Below, piece after piece: positions 1 through 8,476 of a DNA stretch of 64,000 nt (its first letter is position 1; each line of letters opens with the position of its first letter). The stretch is from Atopobiaceae bacterium (GTDB taxonomy: Bacteria > Actinomycetota > Coriobacteriia > Coriobacteriales > Atopobiaceae). Position numbers and translations under genes: made by a program. Where the stretch lies: positions 1 to 64,000 of the forward strand of contig JAFWKQ010000039.1 in assembly GCA_017545665.1 (NCBI GenBank). The letters run 5' to 3'. Below the pieces are notes generated by a model. It searched no databases, was not told the origin of the DNA, and saw only the letters and a list, made by a program, of their open reading frames with translations.

Positions 1-1
1 C

Positions 2-73
2 GTAGGTTTGTTGTTGTTAGTTTGCGTTGTTGCCTTTGTCCCGGTTCGAACGTGGGACCGCGGAGATGGCTAA
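2..73 (+). CDS. possible C-terminal tail of an upstream membrane protein
   Basis: The window opens inside a reading frame that encodes a short hydrophobic stretch (VGLLLLVCVVAFVPVR) and stops at TAA 71-73. A strong stem-loop with a T-run follows at 124-154, as expected after the end of a plus-strand gene. The piece is too short to assign and could be chance, so this is a weak call. Confidence 0.25.
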   Translation, partial: VGLLLLVCVVAFVPVRTWDRGDG

Positions 74-123
74 AGGGACCCACTCGAAGAGCCGCACGAG
101 GCGGCAGAGGTTCATAGTTTCTG

Positions 124-154
124 GCGGGCGGCTCGCGCGGGCCGCCCGCTTTTT
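124..154 (+). terminator. Rho-independent terminator
   Basis: A 9-bp GC stem (GCGGGCGGC at 124-132, GCCGCCCGC at 141-149) with an 8-nt loop is followed directly by TTTTT. It probably ends a plus-strand transcript that enters the window from the left. Confidence 0.75.
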
Positions 155-183
155 GGGACAAAGGGGACAGTCCCCTTTGTCCC
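155..183. repeat. palindromic GGGACAAAGGGGACAGTCCCC-type element
   Basis: The 29 bases from 155 to 183 form an almost complete palindrome, GGGACAAAGGGGA and its mirror flanking a short centre. Related palindromes occur at 9770-9800, 9826-9850 and 59264-59336. No coding role is visible; it looks like a REP-type intergenic repeat or a hairpin. Confidence 0.8.
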
Positions 184-226
184 GCTTTGCCAATTGGGGA
201 CAGCCCCCTTTTGCTCGCTTTTTTAT

Positions 227-256
227 CCTGCAGTTTGGTCCACCGCAAACTGCAGG
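227..256. repeat. inverted repeat CCTGCAGTTTG
   Basis: Arms CCTGCAGTTTG (227-237) and CAAACTGCAGG (246-256) are perfect 11-bp inverted repeats with an 8-nt loop. The same TGCAGTT core appears in the larger foldback at 8477-8653. The rest of 184-340 shows nothing recognisable. Confidence 0.6.
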
Positions 257-342
257 GTCGCGGGATTCACCATGCACAGACAAGACCATCAACCGTGCGG
301 AAGGGCGGTCTTATGAACAGTTTCTCTCCCCTTTTGTTCCGC

Positions 343-370
343 TTGCTTGCTCTAGGCAATCTGCTATACT
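343..370 (+). promoter_or_regulatory. tRNA-Glu promoter
   Basis: TTGCTT (343-348) and TATACT (365-370) are separated by 16 nt, and the -10 box lies 10 nt before the first base of tRNA-Glu. This is the expected geometry for a housekeeping sigma factor promoter. Confidence 0.6.
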
Positions 371-380
371 TTGTTCCTGC

Positions 381-455
381 GTCCCCATCGTCTATCGGCT
401 AGGACGGCACCCTTTCAAGGTGCAGAGGCGGGTTCGACTCCCGCTGGGGGCACCA
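381..455 (+). tRNA. tRNA-Glu (anticodon TTC)
   Basis: A complete cloverleaf is visible. The acceptor stem is GTCCCCA/TGGGGGC, the anticodon loop CTTTCAA carries TTC, the T-arm contains GGTTCGACTC, and the 3' CCA is encoded at 453-455. It has its own promoter upstream and a stem-loop terminator just downstream. Confidence 0.95.
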
Positions 456-460
456 TTGCA

Positions 461-494
461 AACAAGACCTCCCCTCGCGGGAGGCCTTCTTGTT
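461..494 (+). terminator. tRNA-Glu terminator hairpin
   Basis: AACAAGA (461-467) pairs with TCTTGTT (488-494), and CCTCCC (468-473) with GGGAGG (479-484), leaving a small bulge. It starts six bases after the tRNA CCA end. The following stretch (about 500-720) holds no gene I can support, apart from a hairpin-prone GGGGAGACCCC/GGGTGTCTCCC region near 690-715. Confidence 0.7.
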
Positions 495-745
495 TGGACG
501 TCTCCCGCTGGAGACAGGACCGTACAGCGTCGTGCTCGGCTTCAACCGCTACCAGACGGTGATGATTCTCAACCGGTCCCCGCCTCTCCCCCAACACCTC
601 TCCTCTTCGGAACCACCCATAAAGAACAGGGGCGCCCACCTGCGCCGGTTCTGTTGTAAAGTAGGTTGGGCTGTTGTCCCAGCATATGGGGAGACCCCTT
701 CTTGCACGGGTGTCTCCCGTATGGCACGCCGTGAAGGAGGCAAAG

Positions 746-1225
746 ATGAGCCAGGATCCCACGCAACATCCGCCACTCTTGCACGACCTGCTCATGCTAG
801 CGGTGAAGATTGCGTCCATAGCGCTGGGCATCGTGGTAATCTTCTCGTTCGTCTTCGGCGTGATGCGCGTGACCGACCCGAGTATGGAACCACGCTTCCA
901 GGACGGTGACCTCGTGCTGTTCTATCGCATAGGCAAACAGTATGACGCACATGACGTGGTGGTGTTCAATCGGGACGGCCTCTTAACATCGGGACGCGTG
1001 GTGGCACAGGGCGGCGACACGGTGAACATCGACTCGCAGGGACTGATCGTTAATGGAGCACATCAACAAGAGCAGGGCATCGTCGACGAGACAACGCAGG
1101 TGGCTGACGGCGTGACGTTCCCGCTCACGGTGCCCGAGGGGTCCGTCTTCCTGCTGGGAGACAACCGCGATGAGGCAGTGGACTCGCGCATGTGCCCAGT
1201 GGCGGACAAGGGACCGACGAGGTGA
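746..1225 (+). CDS. signal peptidase I (S26 family), C-terminally truncated
   Basis: Membrane-bound serine protease of the type I signal peptidase family, which removes signal peptides outside the membrane. The start at ATG 746 is set by GAAGGAGG just upstream. One transmembrane helix lies at about residues 15-36, followed by the catalytic-serine box DPSMEPRF and the late signature GDNRDEAVDSR. Two things are odd. Where family members usually carry the general-base lysine (KRV..PGD), this protein reads SGRVVAQGGD. The protein also stops 12 residues after GDNR, in a tail that overlaps a YdcF-type sequence in another frame, so the normal C-terminus has been lost. It could be inactive. The family assignment is firm; function is doubtful. 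Confidence 0.8.
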   Translation: MSQDPTQHPPLLHDLLMLAVKIASIALGIVVIFSFVFGVMRVTDPSMEPRFQDGDLVLFYRIGKQYDAHDVVVFNRDGLLTSGRVVAQGGDTVNIDSQGLIVNGAHQQEQGIVDETTQVADGVTFPLTVPEGSVFLLGDNRDEAVDSRMCPVADKGPTR

Positions 1226-1641
1226 TTTCCGAGGCCCAAAGCATGCGCGACTACCTCGTGTCGCGCGGCGTGAATCCCAGCCGCATCGTGCTAGAGGACC
1301 GCTTCGCCACCACGAACGAGAACATGGAGTTCTCCAAAAAGGTGATCGAGGAGCATGCGGGCCGCGATGCGAGCGAGCTGCTGGTGGGGTTCTCGACCAC
1401 CAACTATCACGTGTTCCGCGGCTACGTATGCGCCCATCGGGCCGGCATGACCGCCCAAGGCATGGGAAGCCGCACACGCGCCTACTTTTGGCCAAACGCG
1501 TTCCTACGCGAGTTTGCGGGGCTGTTGGCGTCCAGGTGGAAGGGCATCCTCATTACCTACGTGGCCATCGGGTCGATCTACGCCTTGGCAGGGTACGCCC
1601 TCTTCCTAATGGGAGAGTCTTCGGCGGTCTTCGTGGCATAG
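1192..1641 (+). pseudogene. YdcF/ElyC/SanA (DUF218) family protein, N-terminus missing
   Basis: The frame opens directly on the mid-protein DUF218 signature (SGGQGTDEVISEA, then MRDYLVSRGVNPSRI and NENMEFSK). The first half of the domain and the usual N-terminal membrane segments are absent. A hydrophobic helix is present near the C-terminus (ILITYVAIGSIYALAGYALF). The only possible start is a GTG at the junction itself, without a ribosome site of its own. It overlaps the tail of the truncated signal peptidase gene in a different frame. I infer one deletion that fused the front of one gene to the back of the other. Confidence 0.7.
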
Positions 1642-1684
1642 CGGTCGCTGCCCGCCCCCTAAAGACGACTCGTTCCCCCAACGC

Positions 1685-1825
1685 TTAGAGATTGCCTGAG
1701 TTCGTGTCCGGCGGGCAGCTGCCCCAGTACATCTTGCCGCCGCTGACCTCCTCCAGGTCGTCGATGGAAAGCTCGTAACCTTCCGTATGGTCGCGTGCGC
1801 CGCTGCCAGCCTCACAGGCACCGTG
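1685..1825 (-). pseudogene. remnant of a double-glycine leader peptide gene
   Basis: On the minus strand a 46-codon open stretch encodes TEGYELSIDDLEEVSGGK, followed by a 15-residue tail (MYWGSCPPDTNSGNL) and TAA at 1685-1687. The ELSIDDLEEVSGG pattern is typical of leader peptides of secreted bacteriocin-like or Nif11-type precursors cut after Gly-Gly. No start codon is in frame and a stop lies at 1826-1828, so the N-terminal half is missing or frameshifted. No transporter or modification enzyme is adjacent. The remainder of 1642-2004 contains nothing else I recognise. Confidence 0.35.
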
Positions 1826-2004
1826 TTAGCCGCACTCCAACCGGAAATGGCTTCGCGGACCATCTTCTCTTTTGTCCGACAAAAGCCACCAGACTGTGGC
1901 ATATTGGTGGCCATACGACATATATGGCATTTTGCAATCCGCGCTCGGCACACGACTTGGTCCGCGCCGCGCGTACAGCTCGAATAAGTCCAAAGGAGGC
2001 GTCC

Positions 2005-2790
2005 ATGCAGGAGTTCTTTATCAACAGCGACGGCATTGAGATTCACGCGAAGCTCGAGATGCCCAAAGGCGAGCCCAAGAGCTGCCCGCTCTGCATCGTG
2101 CAGCATGGGCTTACCGGCCACATGGAGGAGAACCACATTGTGGCCGTGGCGGCGGCGTTGCGCGAGGTGGGCGTGGCAACGCTTCGCGTGGAGATGTACG
2201 GCCACGGCAAGAGCGGGGGCAGCTTTGGCAAGCATACGCTGCTCAAGTGGATAAACAACATGCTCGACGTGGTGGACTACGCAAAGGGCCTCGACTTCGT
2301 AACGGAGCTTTACCTCTGCGGGCACTCGCAGGGAGGGCTTCTTGCCATGCTGGTGGCGGCGTTGCGCAAGGATGACCTCGCGGCCATCATGCCCCTCTCT
2401 CCCGCCGTGGTCATTGTGGACGCCGCGCGCGAGGGCGCCATGTTTGGCATGCACTTTGACCCCACCCACATACCCGACCGCATCTATATGGAAAGCCCCA
2501 AGCTTGCCGAGGACGGCACCCAGGCGTCCTATTTCTGCGGGGACTACTTTCGTATTGCGCAGCACATCCACGTGGACGAGGCGATTGCCGCCTACCATGG
2601 GCCCGTGCTGCTCGTGCACGGCACGGCCGACGCGGCGGTTCCCGTCCGCTATTCCATTGAGGCGTCCGAGGCATACGAGAACGCGCGCCTCGTTCTTTTG
2701 GAAGGCGACGACCACGGCTACCACAGGCACCTCGATCAGGCCTGCGAGGCGGTGCGGCAGTTCGTGACGTCGCTTCCCGGCAAGCGATAA
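2005..2790 (+). CDS. alpha/beta hydrolase (esterase-like)
   Basis: Cytoplasmic serine hydrolase of about 261 residues, with no signal peptide. The start at ATG 2005 follows AAGGAGG at 7 nt. The fold markers are in order: oxyanion region QHGLTGH, nucleophile elbow GHSQGG, acid in HGTADAAVP and the catalytic histidine in GDDHGYH. The overall layout resembles feruloyl/cinnamoyl esterase-type hydrolases, but the substrate cannot be read from the sequence. It stands alone, between degenerate DNA upstream and a large bidirectional hairpin downstream. Confidence 0.85.
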   Translation: MQEFFINSDGIEIHAKLEMPKGEPKSCPLCIVQHGLTGHMEENHIVAVAAALREVGVATLRVEMYGHGKSGGSFGKHTLLKWINNMLDVVDYAKGLDFVTELYLCGHSQGGLLAMLVAALRKDDLAAIMPLSPAVVIVDAAREGAMFGMHFDPTHIPDRIYMESPKLAEDGTQASYFCGDYFRIAQHIHVDEAIAAYHGPVLLVHGTADAAVPVRYSIEASEAYENARLVLLEGDDHGYHRHLDQACEAVRQFVTSLPGKR

Positions 2791-2832
2791 GGTCGGAGCT
2801 TCGAAAGCGCGGAGGGAGCTGTCCCTTTGGGC

Positions 2833-2914
2833 CCCCTTGGGTTGCAACTGGGGGACTGACCCTTTGTTGTTAGCTAACAACAAAGGGTCAGTCCCCCAGT
2901 CGCAACCCAAGGGG
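2833..2914. terminator. long near-perfect foldback between convergent genes
   Basis: An inverted repeat with 41-nt arms and a single mismatch is centred at 2873/2874 (inner sequence TTGTTAGCTAACAA). It lies between the hydrolase (plus) and the ABC ATPase (minus), so it can form a hairpin in transcripts from either side. No long T-run follows, so termination is inferred from position and shape. Similar foldbacks occur at 23890-23953 and 35547-35604. Confidence 0.7.
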
Positions 2915-2958
2915 CAGGCTCCTCCGTGCCCCCTTCGTCTCGCGACGATTGGCGCTCT

Positions 2959-4074
2959 CTAGTCTTCGAGTCCAACCTTGTAGCGCAGGGTACCGTTCTC
3001 CAGAGAGCCCTCGGAGGTCATGGAACGAATCATGGCGTTCGAGATCTCGTCGCCATACTCGTACGCGTTTTCGAGCGTAATGCCAGCGGCGATGAACGCG
3101 TTGCAGTCCATCTCGAGCTGTGCGCTCCGTCCGCCTTCAGGCACCGATAGCGTAATCGTCAGCTCTGGGTCCGCGAGCCCTTTTTCTCGCGCAAAGGGAA
3201 TGAGGTACTGTTCCACGATCTCCTCTACCACCATCTGGCACGCATTGGCAGTGCGCTTGCCCAAGAACTGCCGCGCGCAGAAGGTCGTGAGAGACCCCAT
3301 CATGGCGTGATAGTCGTAGTCCACGTCGCGAATCTTCCACTCCCAGCTGCGCACGCGGAAGACGAACTCGTAGGTCTCCCTCCGCTGCGGGTGCTGGAAG
3401 ATCTGCTCGGCAGGACCGGCCTCCCAGAGCTCCCCCCGATCCATGTAGAACACGCGCGAGCTCGCATCGCGCGCAAAGCGCATCTCGTGAGTCACCACGA
3501 GCATGGTAAGGCCATGCGAGGCCAAATCCTTCATAACCGAGAGGACCTCGGAGACCATGGAAGGATCCAGCGCGCTCGTGGGCTCGTCAAAGAGCAGGAT
3601 TTGGGGATTCATGGCAAGGCCGCGGGCAATGGCCACGCGCTGCTTTTGTCCGCCGGAGAGCTCGCGCGGATAGTTGAGGGCCTTGTCCTTGAGGCCCACC
3701 TGCTTGAGCAGCTTGAGCGCCTGCTCGTAGGCCTCCTGCTTTCCCATGCCCAAAAGCTTCGTGGGCCCAAGCATGATGTTCTCGGCAACGAGCAGGTGGT
3801 CGAACAGGTTGAAGCTCTGGAACACCATGCCCATCTTGCGGCGCATGGCGTCTAGGTCCACGTCTGGCGCGCACATGTCTTGTCCGTCCACCAGAATCTG
3901 GCCGCTCGTGGGCGTCTCCAGACGGTTGAGGCAACGCAGGAACGTGGACTTGCCCGTGCCGGACGGCCCGATAATGGATATGACCTCGCCGCGGTCCACG
4001 TAGGCATTTACGTCCTTGAGGGGCGTGGCGTTGGGATACTCCTTGCGGAGGTGCTTGACTTCTATGAGGCTCAT
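2959..4074 (-). CDS. polar amino acid ABC transporter ATPase with C-terminal extension (system 1)
   Basis: GlnQ-type ATPase that would power amino acid import with the membrane protein encoded just upstream. Walker A is GPSGTGKST, the signature is [17 protein letters not shown], Walker B is [13 protein letters not shown] and the switch histidine is in VVTHEM. The standard ATPase ends near residue 245. About 120 further residues follow, conserved in the two paralogues in this window, with the segment [15 protein letters not shown]. The start ATG overlaps the permease stop by one base (TAATG), so the pair is translationally coupled. The extra domain is unassigned; a degenerate GHKL-like fold is a guess. 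Confidence 0.9.
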   Translation of the reverse strand: MSLIEVKHLRKEYPNATPLKDVNAYVDRGEVISIIGPSGTGKSTFLRCLNRLETPTSGQILVDGQDMCAPDVDLDAMRRKMGMVFQSFNLFDHLLVAENIMLGPTKLLGMGKQEAYEQALKLLKQVGLKDKALNYPRELSGGQKQRVAIARGLAMNPQILLFDEPTSALDPSMVSEVLSVMKDLASHGLTMLVVTHEMRFARDASSRVFYMDRGELWEAGPAEQIFQHPQRRETYEFVFRVRSWEWKIRDVDYDYHAMMGSLTTFCARQFLGKRTANACQMVVEEIVEQYLIPFAREKGLADPELTITLSVPEGGRSAQLEMDCNAFIAAGITLENAYEYGDEISNAMIRSMTSEGSLENGTLRYKVGLED

Positions 4075-5657
4075 TACAGCTTAACCCCCTTAATGGCGCG
4101 CGGACCCTCCTTTGGCTCCAGCTTGCGCACGACGAACTTGTTCAGCAGGAATGCCAGGAGTCGGCACAGCGCGAAGTAGATAATCGCGATGGCGATGAGC
4201 GGGAAGAACGCCTCCATGGTGCGAGAGCGAATGATATCTCCCACGCGGGTGAGGTCTTGGACCGCAATAAAGCCTACGACCGAGGTGTCCTTTACGAGGC
4301 TCACGAACTGCGCCACCAAAAGCGGCGCGAACTGGCGCGCAGCCTGCGGCAGCACCACGAGGAAGAAGGTGTCGCGGTCGCCAAAGCCCAGGGCGCGGCC
4401 CGCCTCGGTCTGCCCCGTATCCACGGCGCGTACGGCGTTCCACATGATCGATCCGCTTGTGGCGGCAAAGATGAGCGTAAAGCCAACGATGGCAACGATG
4501 ATGCCCGGTATGTCGATGCCGCCAAAGAACACGTAGTAGAGCACCATGAGCACCACGACCACGGGAAGCCCGCCCATGAGGCTTTCCAGGCAGCGGATGA
4601 GCTTGTCGGCAATGCCGCCCTCCTTCTTGCGGCGCAGCAGCACGAAGACAAACCCGATCGCAAGCCCAAGGGCGCCCGAGCACGCAGAGATGAGCAGCGT
4701 GACGCCCAGGCCTCCGAGGATGAGCTGCCAGCGGCTCTCGGTAATGAACGTGCGCTCGAAGCTCTTGGCGAGCCCCTCGAAGAACCCTTGGTTCTTGTTG
4801 CCCTCAAATCCCTGGATGCGCGCGACTATGGCCACGCCGCCATCGTAGAAGGAGTCCGTCATGTCTACCATCTGCTTGCGCTCGTCGGTAATGGAGAAGC
4901 TGTAGGCTCCAATGTCCGCCTTGCCTGACTGGATCTCCGGAATAATCGAGCCGGCGTTCGTGTACCGATATTCGATCTCGTACCCGAGATCCTTTGCGGC
5001 CATTTCCAGTATTTCGATGCAGAGGCCGACGCACCCGTTGTTCAGGGAGTAATTTACGGGCTCGTTGTCGGTAGACGTGGCCACGACGAGCGTTCCCTTG
5101 GGAGCGGGCCATCCTCGCGGGGGCATAGTCTTTGCCGCGTCGTCCGCACTGGTCCACTTTTCCCTGAGCCTGTTGAGCGTGCCATCTTTCTTGTATGCCT
5201 CCAGCCGCTCGTTGAGTTCTTGGGTATGGGGGCTTCCCTTTGGCAGCACATAGCCGTACTGGTCCTTTACGATATGCTCCGGGACAACGCCGATCCCCTC
5301 GTTCTTTCTTGCGGCCAACTCCGCTATGGGGGAGTCGGTGACAAAGGCATCGGCCTTTCCCGTAGCAAGCGCGCCAACGGCCTCGGCATTGGTGTTGAAC
5401 CGCAGCAAGTCGCTCTCCTCGATACCCGGCACATGCTGCATTATGAACTCGTCGAACATCGTTCCGCTGAGCACGGCGATCTTCTTGCCCACCAGGTCGC
5501 TGGGCTTGTTGATTTCGAGGGTCGGCGCACCTGCGGATGACGACGAGCTCGTTGCCGACTGCGCCATTGCCCTAGGGACCAGCCCCAACGCAACGAACAG
5601 CAGGGCAGCAACGACAATCACCGCAAGAATGCCTCCCCTTTTTCTGGTGTGATTCAT
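4074..5657 (-). CDS. amino acid ABC transporter fused substrate-binding/permease protein (system 1)
   Basis: Membrane protein that combines capture and translocation of a polar amino acid. After an N-terminal hydrophobic signal/anchor come sequences matching the second lobe of SBP_bac_3 ([13 protein letters not shown] to LNRLREKW). Next comes the first lobe ([16 protein letters not shown] to [11 protein letters not shown]), and then a HisM/GlnP-type permease domain with the loop [20 protein letters not shown]. The lobes are therefore in reversed order compared with ordinary binding proteins. I chose ATG 5657 because AGGGAAAGGG lies just before it; an upstream ATG at 5675 has no clear ribosome site. 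The cognate ATPase follows with a one-base overlap. Confidence 0.88.
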   Translation of the reverse strand: MNHTRKRGGILAVIVVAALLFVALGLVPRAMAQSATSSSSSAGAPTLEINKPSDLVGKKIAVLSGTMFDEFIMQHVPGIEESDLLRFNTNAEAVGALATGKADAFVTDSPIAELAARKNEGIGVVPEHIVKDQYGYVLPKGSPHTQELNERLEAYKKDGTLNRLREKWTSADDAAKTMPPRGWPAPKGTLVVATSTDNEPVNYSLNNGCVGLCIEILEMAAKDLGYEIEYRYTNAGSIIPEIQSGKADIGAYSFSITDERKQMVDMTDSFYDGGVAIVARIQGFEGNKNQGFFEGLAKSFERTFITESRWQLILGGLGVTLLISACSGALGLAIGFVFVLLRRKKEGGIADKLIRCLESLMGGLPVVVVLMVLYYVFFGGIDIPGIIVAIVGFTLIFAATSGSIMWNAVRAVDTGQTEAGRALGFGDRDTFFLVVLPQAARQFAPLLVAQFVSLVKDTSVVGFIAVQDLTRVGDIIRSRTMEAFFPLIAIAIIYFALCRLLAFLLNKFVVRKLEPKEGPRAIKGVKL

Positions 5658-5754
5658 AAAGACCCTTTCCCTCATGGCACGCTGACCAAATGCGCTGGGA
5701 AGTATTCTATCGCGAACTTCTTTTATATACTACGTCCTTAGCCACGATCGTCCG

Positions 5755-6303
5755 CTACGGCCTCTGTTTCGCTGCGAAGGTATTCCATGAACTCCTGGGG
5801 CGGCAGGGGCGCGAGAAGTAGTAGCCCTGCTCGTAGTCGCATCCCATTTGCTCGAGGCTCTCCTTCATCTCTTGCGTCTCCACGCCCTCGAGCACCGTCT
5901 TGAGGTTTGCGTTTCGGATCATGTGCGCCATGTCGGGCAGCATGCTGAACTCGCCTTTGAAATAGGAGTGCACCACGCCCACGTCGAGCTTCACCACATG
6001 CACGGACAGCTCCATGAGGCGCGTGAGGTTGGAGACGCCGGTTCCAAAGTCGTCAAGCGAGAACCGCGCGCCATGGCGCTGCAGCCTGAGGAGCTGCGTC
6101 TGGATGGCGCCTTGGTCGGCAAACGACGTCTCGGTGATCTCGAAGTCGAACATGCTCAAGGGGACGCCGTAGGCCGTGGCAATGGTCGTGAGGGTGTGAG
6201 CCAGGCGATCGTCCAGGCACTGCGCCGGCGAGAGGTTGTCGTTTATGCGCTCTATCCCCAGTTGGTCAACGTCGTTCTTGGCCAGGAACAGGCATACAAA
6301 GGG
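5755..6303 (-). pseudogene. EAL-domain (c-di-GMP phosphodiesterase) remnant
   Basis: The minus strand encodes the middle and end of an EAL domain: NLSPAQCLDDRL, FDFEITETSF, SLDDFGTG, VVKLDVGVV, TVLEGVET and GYYFSRP. The N-terminal part with the EAL signature itself is gone. In-frame similarity begins abruptly near 6300 with a stop just upstream. At the same point, a DUF4143 fragment starts on the opposite strand. The longest ATG-initiated frame covers only 5755-6159. I read it as a pseudogene cut by a rearrangement. Confidence 0.75.
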
Positions 6304-7288
6304 CCTTTATATTCTTACCGGGTCATCGTCAACAGATGTCGAAACACCGCACACGGACACTCTGCGTATATCCACACTCCAGATGTTGCCCATGAGCCTC
6401 TGGGAGACACGGGAGTCTAACGGCGAGGTTTCCCTAACCGACCTGTTCTCCCGCCCTGGCGACTTTGAAGGATGTCGCTCGGACCTCACAGTTGAAGGCA
6501 TCATCTACGCAATCTGTCGCGGAGGATGGCCAGGCACGCTTTCTATCGACGATGTCGATATACGGTTGGACATCGCGCGCGACCTCTTTTGGCAGATCAC
6601 ACACGTGGACATCTCGCATGTGGATTCCACACGCCGCAGTCCTCAGCTGGCCGAGGCAATTCTCCGCTCGTATGCACGTAACATATGCACCCCCGCCAAG
6701 ACGGGGACCATACTTGCAGACGTACGGGCAAACCACGAGGTAGGTGAAACGACATTCAGAGAATATGTTAGTGCGCTCGAAAAGCTTCGGATAGTCGACG
6801 ATCTGCCAGCATGGTCACCCGCCATACGCTCAAAGACCGCAATCCGCACCGCGAGAAAACGAAATCTGATTGACCCCTCGCTGGCAGTCGCGGCGCTTGG
6901 CATCACCCCCGAATACTTCAACACAGACTTCAAGACACTTGGCTTCCTGTTCGAGTCACTGTGCATACGGGACCTCAAAGCGTACTCATCGGCGCTCAGT
7001 GGCCAGATGTCCTTCTATAGGGACTGATACAGCCTTGAGGCCGATGGCGTTCTGCACCTTTCGGATGGCCGCTATGCGCTCATTGAGTTCAAGCTCGGGT
7101 CGCACGAAATCGAAGACGGAGCCGCCCACCTGTGCAAGATAGAGAAGCTGGTGCGCGAACACAACGAGCGAGAACAACAGGCGCCGCTGCGCTTGCCCGA
7201 CCTCAAGCTCGTGGTAACCGGAACAGAGTATGGGTATAGGCGCGATGACGGTGTTATTGTTGTTCCCATAGGGTGCCTTGCGCCATGA
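6297..7288 (+). pseudogene. AAA_14/DUF4143 ATPase remnant with in-frame stop
   Basis: Similarity begins in the middle of the ATPase domain (GLYILTGSSS) and runs through the DUF4143 region (RRSPQLAEAILRSYARNIC, ILADVRANHEVGETTFREYV, LGFLFESLCIRDLKAYS). A TGA at 7025-7027 interrupts the frame. The same frame resumes at once with YSLEADGVLHLSDGRYALIEF and ends at TGA 7286-7288. The Walker A half is missing, cut at the same point as the EAL remnant. It has lost its N-terminus and carries a nonsense codon, so it is almost certainly dead. Confidence 0.8.
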
Positions 7289-7975
7289 GCCGATTCGTGG
7301 GGCTCGCCCACTTCTAGGACGGGGGCACCATCGCAAACGAACTTCCCACAACGGCAGGCTGTCCGAAAACACGTGGAGGAGCGAGCTCGACGTGGCAAAG
7401 TTGCCCACCAGCTCCCATATCCTTGCTGTCGTAGACGAACATGTCAATCGACGCGTTGTTATAGAGCGTGACGACTAGGCCGATTTTGAAACGGTTCCCA
7501 GGAGTGCGCAGAACGCCGTTTTTGCCGCGCCGACGACCTGGAAGACCTTGCGGGCGCAAAACGGGCCTCAGAGAGGCTCTGAGAGGTTTGCCCAGCTAGA
7601 CGGGTCGATTTTGCGTGGTCACCCGCAGGGCGGACCACCAGGATGGGCGCAGTGTTCCGCCGGTGGCAAAACGACACCCGCAAAGCCCCAGCTAGACGCC
7701 CTTGAAAACGGGGCAGCTTTTCGCACACGGCGGATACAGCACCGGAAGACGGTGTCCCTGACCTCGGGCTTTGCTGAGGCCAAGTCGCCCGCATGGGCTA
7801 AACCGCACCCGAAATACGTCCCCTTACGTGTATGCTCTTAGCTAAAACACGAGGAATATATTTTAACTATACGAGGATATATGCAATAAGGGGACGGTTT
7901 TTGGAACCCTAAACCGCCATACTTGAATCGTCTTTAGGGTCAGAGGCATATCCCTTTGTCCCGTTTCCCTTTGTC
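7289..7975. other. 687-bp stretch without a recognisable gene
   Basis: A minus-strand open stretch (about 7314-7480) encodes VVTLYNNASIDMFVYDSKDM and similar, which reads like protein but is not recognised. CCCAGCTAGACG occurs twice, near 7592 and 7690. An AT-rich segment around 7845-7890 precedes GGGGACGGTTTTTGG. The region lies between two decayed ATPase genes and is most likely eroded sequence. Confidence 0.4.
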
Positions 7976-8460
7976 TCATTCCACCAACGCACGTGCCACG
8001 TAATCCTTGGGCAGCGGCAGGTCCACGCCTACCACTCCCCTGCGGCGCGTCAATTCCAGCACGCACCCCTCGAACTCACGCCTCGCAATCAGGACCCCGT
8101 CGTGCACGTCGTCGAAGGAGATCGTGTTGCGGTCTGCGCTAAACTCCCAGAGGTGGTACCTCACGAGCTGCATGAGGTAGGGATACCCCAGCGTGGACCG
8201 GGCGGCCGTCAAAAGGTCAGCCTCCCCCATGTCCTTGCCGCTGAACTTGATGGTCCTGCGAAGGGCCACCTCCGCCTCAGCCTGGCTGACGTTGCCTAAC
8301 CTTCTGTGCGAGGCCTTCTCCAGGAACGAGATGCCGTCGTTGCTCGGGAGCGAAGACACGCTGTTTGGCAGTCCCGCCATGAGCAGCGCGATATTTCGCC
8401 GTTCGCGAAAAAGTGCTGGTAGGTGCTTACGAGCGAAACCAGCTCGCCAACCTCCGGGTT
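7976..8460 (-). pseudogene. AAA ATPase C-terminal remnant with frameshift
   Basis: The C-terminal part (ERRNIALLMAGLPNSVSSL to LPLPKDYVARALVE) resembles archaeal-type AAA ATPases found with accessory loci. The preceding piece, VNPEVGELVSLVSTYQHFF, is in a different frame, so a single-base shift has occurred near 8415. The N-terminal nucleotide-binding part is missing, and the remnant ends where the foldback element at 8477 begins. It is non-functional as it stands. Confidence 0.65.
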
Positions 8461-8476
8461 CACCTGTCCACCACCT

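Noticed and set aside
27-659. Long open frame across 27-659 on the plus strand
   Set aside because: It runs through a terminator, a palindrome and the tRNA-Glu gene, and the translated sequence is low-complexity Arg/Pro-rich.
1606-2910. 434-codon minus-strand frame opposite the hydrolase
   Set aside because: It is the antisense shadow of a gene with clear catalytic motifs and a strong ribosome site; high GC makes long antisense frames common here.
7022-7030. Selenocysteine at the TGA in the DUF4143 remnant
   Set aside because: The gene already lacks its N-terminal half, and no SECIS-like hairpin was recognised after the TGA.
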